The position numbers and the translations under genes were made by a program. A stretch of DNA of 64,000 bases from Saprospiraceae bacterium (GTDB lineage: Bacteria > Bacteroidota > Bacteroidia > Chitinophagales > Saprospiraceae), in NCBI GenBank assembly GCA_016714765.1, contig JADKCF010000017.1, forward strand, positions 1 through 64,000, written 5' to 3'. Below, piece after piece: positions 59,296 to 64,000 of this stretch. The notes beneath the pieces are model-generated. The model did not search any database and was not told the origin of the DNA. It worked only from the letters and a program-made list of their open reading frames with translations. Position 1 is the stretch's first letter. The number at the start of each line of letters is the position of its first letter.

Positions 59296-60354
59296 TCACT
59301 CAATTGACTGACCATTTTCATTATTTGTACCTTTTAATCCGAAATTTTTTTCTTCTTTGGTAACTTCGATAAATGACACTGCTTTTGTCATAAAGCTACT
59401 GTGTATATCTTTGTCAGGCGTTGCTTTGGCAAATTTTACCAGATCTGCTATCTCCAGTATCTCTTTGAGTTTGGATGTCAGGCTTGGATCCAATCCTCTG
59501 ATGTTTACTGCCGAGGTTATTTCTTCTGTTGTCATTTCGGGTGCTCTTATTCCATACCTGTCCTCCAAATATGTACGAATGATATCTGTAAGCCCTGTTT
59601 GGTATTCCTTGATTTGGCCCTGTTGCCAAAGTTGTCTTGTATCCAATATAGAGAGCGCATCCAGGGCTTTGATATGAGCAGGGACGGGTGGCACATCTAT
59701 CGGCAATGGTATATGGACTTTTTTGTTTTTTCTTTTATAAAAATAATACGCCACTCCTGCGAATAATGCCAGAGCGGCCAGGATGTAAAGATATTTCAGA
59801 TAGTCTGTAATATCTGCTTTTTCTCTCATGATATCCTTGATTGGATTGAAAGCTACAGTGTCTTGTTTCATCAATTTTTCAGGTAACAAGACAATCATTT
59901 CACGTGCAGCAGTGGGCAACTGGTCTGCTACACCCTCATATATGACTTTCGGTCCAGGGATAGTATACCTTCCAGTATTATAAATGGCTATTCTGATCGT
60001 ATTAGAGATAACTTGTTGGTCATTACTTTTATTTATCTTGAGTGAGGTAATGTCCAGGGCTTCGTCGATGGTGAAGTTTTTCCAGTTTCCTGCATCCAGT
60101 ATTTCGAGATCTGCATATGGGTCCTGAGTGAGTGTATCCTGAAGGTACATTTTGTTGACAAGGCTGTCAAATCCTGAGAAGTCAAGGCCTTTTATATTAA
60201 TATCGGCGGGTATAGTTACCTTTATTTCTACCTGTACAGGATCTCCAATGCGAAGCGTATCTACGTGGTAGATAGCCGTAGACACTATCTGTGCAAAATT
60301 ATTTTGGCTAAAAAAAGACATCAACAAAATGATCAGAATCGTACTATTTTTCAT
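59296..60354 (-). CDS. BatD-like single-pass membrane protein of the MoxR operon
   Basis: 352 residues. Signal peptide ends NFAQ; a beta-rich periplasmic domain (about 22-165, with VQVEIKVTIPADINIKGLDF and GRYTIPGPKVIYEGV) resembles the repeats of BatD. One membrane helix (about 190-208) is followed by a cytosolic helical domain (about 225-340; KEYQTGLTDIIRTYLEDRYG, then EMTTEEI). Such proteins regularly lie between the DUF58 and batA genes. It is shorter than true BatD and may replace it. Confidence 0.75.
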   Translation of the reverse strand: MKNSTILIILLMSFFSQNNFAQIVSTAIYHVDTLRIGDPVQVEIKVTIPADINIKGLDFSGFDSLVNKMYLQDTLTQDPYADLEILDAGNWKNFTIDEALDITSLKINKSNDQQVISNTIRIAIYNTGRYTIPGPKVIYEGVADQLPTAAREMIVLLPEKLMKQDTVAFNPIKDIMREKADITDYLKYLYILAALALFAGVAYYFYKRKNKKVHIPLPIDVPPVPAHIKALDALSILDTRQLWQQGQIKEYQTGLTDIIRTYLEDRYGIRAPEMTTEEITSAVNIRGLDPSLTSKLKEILEIADLVKFAKATPDKDIHSSFMTKAVSFIEVTKEEKNFGLKGTNNENGQSIE

Positions 60355-60359
60355 TTCAG

Positions 60360-61232
60360 TTACTTTTTTGACCTCTTTTTAAAAAATATCTGCATAGCTT
60401 TGATGTAATCATCCTCCGTAGAGATGCTTATCGTGTCGGCATTGGCGAGAGCAAAATTTTTCTTAAAATTTCCAAGTGCATCAGCATAGTACTTTGCATA
60501 AGCTGTCCTGATTTTAAGATCGCTGGTATCCAGTACTCTTTGTCTTCCAGTCTCTGCGTCAGTAACATGGATCAATCCGGAGTCCGGCAATGTTTTTTCT
60601 CTTGCATCGTGGACGTGTACACCTATGATATCGTGTTTTTTAGCAGCGATATTAAGAGCCTGCTCATATCCGTCAGCCATAAAGTCAGAAAGGATAAAAG
60701 ATATACTTCGCTTTTTCTCTATATTGTTCAGATAGATGAGTGCTTCAGAAAGATTGGTTCCTTTTTGCTGAGGGGTAATATAAATAAGTTCTCTGATGAG
60801 TCTTAATATGTTTTGCTTGCCTTTTTTTGGGGGTAAATATTTTTCGATGTGATCAGAAAACAGAATGGCTCCGACTTTATCATTATTTGTGATGGCTGAA
60901 AAAGCAACTACAGCTGCTATTTCGGTCATTATTTCATTTTTAAATCCTGTCTGAGTACCAAAAAAAGAAGAGGCCGACACATCAATCAGGAGCATGACAG
61001 TAAGCTCCCGCTCTTCCTCAAAGATCTTTACATGTGGACCCCCGGTGCGGGCAGTGACATTCCAGTCAATATTGCGGACATCATCACCGTACTGATAGTC
61101 TCTGACTTCGCTGAACGACATTCCGCGACCTTTGAAAGCTGAATGATACTCTCCTGAAAAAATATGTTTGGACAGACCTTTGGTCTTTATTTCCAGTTTA
61201 CGTACTTTTTTAAGCAATTCTGAAGTATCCAT
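60360..61232 (-). CDS. DUF58 domain protein (VWA-like) of the MoxR operon
   Basis: 290 residues from the ATG at 61232. N-terminal LLKKVRKLEIKTKGLSKHIF, the family signature SGEYHSAFKGRGMSF then REDYQYGDD-like RDYQYGDDVRNIDWN, and a VWA-like fold with LLIDVSASSFFG. The open frame runs upstream without a stop, but homologs start at MDTSELL, and this start overlaps the stop (TAATG) of the upstream gene when that gene's frame is restored. The functional partner of the MoxR ATPase encoded two genes upstream. Confidence 0.88.
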   Translation of the reverse strand: MDTSELLKKVRKLEIKTKGLSKHIFSGEYHSAFKGRGMSFSEVRDYQYGDDVRNIDWNVTARTGGPHVKIFEEERELTVMLLIDVSASSFFGTQTGFKNEIMTEIAAVVAFSAITNNDKVGAILFSDHIEKYLPPKKGKQNILRLIRELIYITPQQKGTNLSEALIYLNNIEKKRSISFILSDFMADGYEQALNIAAKKHDIIGVHVHDAREKTLPDSGLIHVTDAETGRQRVLDTSDLKIRTAYAKYYADALGNFKKNFALANADTISISTEDDYIKAMQIFFKKRSKK

Positions 61233-62568
61233 TATTTGATCAGTATATCTTTCAGTAAATTTTTGTTTTTTATGTGGGCTGCCACCGAAGTATATGGAAC
61301 CAGTATTTCCTTCTCCATAGATAGTACTGAAAGGTGTTTTAAATAGGATGCCTTCATCACTTAGGGTCACAAAATCAAATTTCTGTTTTTCAATCCAATT
61401 TTTTACCTCCGGACTCCATTTAGTATTTTCCTTCTGATCAGATATGACCAGATCGAAATATGATTTACTGGCAAACTTATTGTCAAAAATATCCTGCAAA
61501 ATCATTTCTTTTCCATTTTTCAGATCAAAGATAAAGGCCTTTTTTTCAGTAACCGGTGACCAGGATGTCTGCATATAAATGGTGCCACTGATAATGTCAT
61601 CCAAAAAAAGATCTACTTCTACCCAGCTGTTTGCCTCCTGTATCCACCGGTCTTTGGTCCCGATTTCCTCTTGATTTGTGTTTTTAAGTTTTTCTATATT
61701 TTCAGTAAGCCATTTTTTAAGTGAGTTTTCTATAAAATGTCAAACTTCTTATGTTTACTGAGAGGCCTGATACTTTCCAGCTTACTGTAATAATCTGCAT
61801 ATTCGTAACATTCATAATCCAATATGGCTTCAGCTTTGAGAGTAGATGATACCTCATAGTTGTTGTCATCCAGATAAATGATATCCAGTTTATCGAGATT
61901 CGATGTATCTATCGTTGCCCATTTTCTGGATAGCACGGAATTTTCAATTTTGAATTCCAGCAGCTCTACTCTAGATCCATCACCTATAAAACATCTTTGG
62001 TTTTATGTCCACCTTCATACAGCGTCATGCTGTACAGTTGCTTATCTCTTTGTATATGCAGTCGCACCGGCTTATCATCGATGCTGCCGGCAAATATTCT
62101 TTGCCACCGGGAATGATGACATTTGGCAGGGATATAATTATCAAATGAATTGACTATCCGGAGCTGGAAGGGGAGTGAAAGATTTTTATCACCATTCATC
62201 CATTGACCATAGAATTTTTCGCCGTCATAGTTTCCGTAAATAAATCCTGATGTTCGGCCATTTGCTGTAAGCTCTACCAGTCTGAGCTGGTGGTCCCGAT
62301 CCTCCCCATCAAAGAAAAAGGTAGTATTACTGCTTCTCATGGTGTATAAGCCTTTGCAGGTATGTCCATCGGTACCTATGATCATATCCGCTACATGTTT
62401 GTCATCTAAGGTGCCGCTCAGATAGTTGATCCAAAGGTCTTTGGTATTGGATGGAAACATCTCTCTGACATCAGCTTTTGTGTATTTTGTCTGACTAAAT
62501 AATTGTCCGGCAAACAGCATGTTGGCACAGATAAAACAATATATCAGATAAGTTTCCATTTTTTTCAA
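61232..62568 (-). CDS. Secreted protein of unknown function inside the moxR-bat operon (three frameshifts)
   Basis: About 445 residues after correction. Signal peptide MKKMETYLIYCFICANMLFA (ending LFSQ). First half: KDLWINYLSGTLDDKHVADM, HTCKGLYTMRSS, GQWMNGDKNLSLPFQL and a second GSIDDKPVRLHI unit, suggesting two repeats of a beta-rich module. Second half is DUF3298-like: FDLKNGKEMILQDIFD, EKQKFDFVTL-like and VPYTSVAAHIKNK. Frame breaks: A4 at 61988-61991 and A4 at 61734-61737 each lack one base; near 61309-61315 the frame returns (+1 or -2), giving GEKEILVPYTSVAAHI and a stop overlapping the DUF58 start. Family not recognised. Confidence 0.6.
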
Positions 62569-62587
62569 ATCAACAATTTATTTAGGG

Positions 62588-63588
62588 TTAAGGCACCGGA
62601 ACCGTATTGATGATTTTTGTGATTATATCTTCCTGTGTAACATTTTCTGCCTCTGCCTCATAACTCAGTCCTATACGGTGACGCATGACATCTTTGCACA
62701 CGTTTCGGACATCATCAGGTATGACATAACCTCGTCTGTTCATGAATGCATGGGCTTTGGCAGCAATGGCAAGATTGATACTGGCCCTCGGTGAAGCTCC
62801 ATAGCTGATGAGGTGGCTAATTGATGACAATTGATATTTTTGAGGTTCGCGGGTGGCAAAAACGATATCCAGGATGTAATTTTCTATTTTTTCGTCCATA
62901 TATACTTTTTGACCGATTCTCTGGCTTTCAGTATGGTCTCAGGTTTGACGACAGCGTTGATCTTTTGGGTTATCTCGCCTAGTATGTTTTTACGGATGAT
63001 CATTTTTTCTTCTTCCCGTGTAGGATATCCGATATTCACTTTTAGCATAAATCGGTCTACCTGAGCTTCTGGCAGAGGATATGTTCCTTCCTGCTCTATT
63101 GGATTTTGAGTCGCCAGCACGAGGAATGGCTCTTCAAGTTTGTATGTTTCTTTTCCTATGGTGACCTGTTTTTCTTGCATGGCCTCGAGAAGAGCACTTT
63201 GTACTTTGGCAGGTGCCCGATTAATCTCATCCGCCAGGATAAAATGTGCAAAAATAGGACCTTTCCGAACAGTAAAATCGTTTTTGCCGGGATTGTAAAT
63301 CATGGTGCCGATGATGTCAGAAGGCAATAAATCTGGGGTAAACTGGATACGGTGGAAGTCTGCATCAACTGCAGAAGAAAGGGTTTTGATCGCCAGTGTT
63401 TTGGCCAAACCCGGCAAACCTTCGAGCAGTACATGACCCTGAGCCAATAAGCCCAGTATAAGTCTGTCTATCATATGTTTTTGTCCTACAATGACTTTGG
63501 AGGTCTCCGCATTGAGTACTTCCATAAATGCACTGTCGATATAGATCTGTTGATTTAATGCTTCTATGTCTATGGATGTCTGCATCAT
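62588..63588 (-). CDS. MoxR family AAA+ ATPase of the Bat operon, frameshifted
   Basis: 333-residue AAA+ ATPase after correction. Walker A GLPGLAKT (about 55-62), Walker B ILADEINRAP, ATQNPIEQEGTYPLPEAQVDRF, and the lid with YGASPRASINLAIAAKAHAF. One base is missing at about 62905: SVKK must continue into VYMDEKIENYILDIV. First gene of the operon, 19 bases before the secreted unknown. It probably works with the DUF58 and VWA proteins as a chaperone complex at the membrane. Confidence 0.93.
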
Positions 63589-63790
63589 AACACGATTAGT
63601 TTTATTTTATAATATTTACCTAAAACACCTTGACTGGATCGTCGGTTTGTTACAAAGGGCTGCAAATATGAGAAAAATAATTGGTAATAAAGAGTATTCA
63701 GATAGAAGCGCTTTAGATTTCCTCTTGACATACCTTCCCAAAACCTGCAAACCAACCATACAAAAAAGTAGTGCAAAATTACATTGTGCT

Positions 63791-63798
63791 TATTTTTG
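63791..63798 (+). promoter_or_regulatory. Promoter -7 element of the terminal lipoprotein gene
   Basis: TATTTTTG, exact TAnnTTTG match, 46 bases before the ATG at 63844. Confidence 0.4.
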
Positions 63799-63843
63799 TC
63801 GTGTAAAATCTATATATTTTTAACTAAATCTTAACTTCGCCCC

Positions 63844-64000
63844 ATGAAATTATTTTTTTATACATTCATGGTCATAATATGTTTTGCGTGTGCAGGGTGT
63901 TACAGGACTATTATTTATTCCGGAGATGTAGGGGACGGAACTTCTCATTTCAAAAAACCTATCGTAGTCAGGGTTCCGACTCAAGGGAAGAAAATAAAGT
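63844..64000 (+). CDS. Lipoprotein, partial (runs off the window)
   Basis: First 52 codons only. Signal peptide with lipobox CFACAGC followed by YRTIIYSGDVGDGTSHFKKP. No stop before the window end. Family cannot be named from this fragment. Divergent from the moxR-bat operon. Confidence 0.6.
   Translation, partial: MKLFFYTFMVIICFACAGCYRTIIYSGDVGDGTSHFKKPIVVRVPTQGKKIK

Noticed and set aside
60360..61604. A 414-residue fusion of an N-terminal unknown domain with DUF58
   Set aside because: Homologous DUF58 proteins start at MDTSELL, and an alternative frame gives the upstream gene a natural end with a TAATG overlap. The fusion is an artefact of a frame break near 61310.
1..64000. tRNA, rRNA, CRISPR, transposon or phage features
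   Set aside because: Intergenic gaps were read for cloverleaf-like segments, regular repeats with spacers and transposase motifs; none was found.

Overview
The window is a stretch of chromosome from a Bacteroidota bacterium, most likely Saprospiraceae or a near relative. The evidence is low GC, a secreted subtilase with a type IX secretion (T9SS) C-terminal signal, GEVED, PD40 and SPOR proteins, a fused MurF-alanine racemase, atpD-atpC split from the rest of the ATP synthase genes, a MoxR/DUF58/Bat operon, and many copies of the Bacteroidota promoter octamer TAnnTTTG just upstream of genes. I saw no rRNA, tRNA, CRISPR array, transposase or phage gene.

Layout. 0-5 kb: HU protein, a tiny lipoprotein, and a peptide/nickel-type ABC importer operon (binding protein plus two permeases, no ATPase). 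5-10.7 kb: TIGR01777 epimerase, OmpA-family protein, dGTPase, DUF4197 lipoprotein and a stand-alone MoxR ATPase. 11-24 kb: a hydrolase-rich stretch (S10 carboxypeptidase-like, prolyl iminopeptidase-like, class C serine hydrolase, penicillin acylase-like, 1.1k-residue BNR/VPS10 propeller) mixed with small secreted or membrane proteins. 24-31 kb: a LuxR-type regulator with a degenerate receiver, purD, murF-alr, and an ECF sigma factor with a small membrane partner. 31-41 kb: TPR/PD40/SPOR protein, T9SS subtilase, a polysaccharide flippase, an LEA-like repeat protein, and a second ECF sigma factor overlapping a membrane-anchored barrel-like protein. 41-53 kb: a broken lipoprotein, priA, M1 peptidase, DUF3089 hydrolase, fumC, tpiA, a DUF4249-like lipoprotein and dnaK. 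53-56 kb: two outer-membrane barrel proteins and atpDC. 56.5-63.6 kb: the operon moxR, secreted unknown, DUF58, BatD-like, batA, batB, batC. The window ends inside a lipoprotein gene.

A key caveat is that at least fourteen apparent frameshifts or in-frame stops interrupt otherwise intact genes, including priA, fumC and moxR. Most are single-base losses, often in homopolymers, which is the signature of uncorrected long-read sequence rather than gene decay. I rebuilt the affected genes and give each as one feature with the position of the lesion.

How the genes work together. The Bat operon looks like a complete transcription unit for an envelope-associated MoxR/von Willebrand chaperone system, with one extra secreted protein inserted. 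The peptidases and the peptide importer would together support growth on protein, which fits a hydrolytic lifestyle. The two ECF pairs are likely envelope or stress regulators. The most unusual items are the extra secreted gene in the Bat operon, the LEA-like protein with a palindromic TGAACT cluster upstream, and the sigma-linked protein that joins an inner-membrane anchor to a barrel-like domain.
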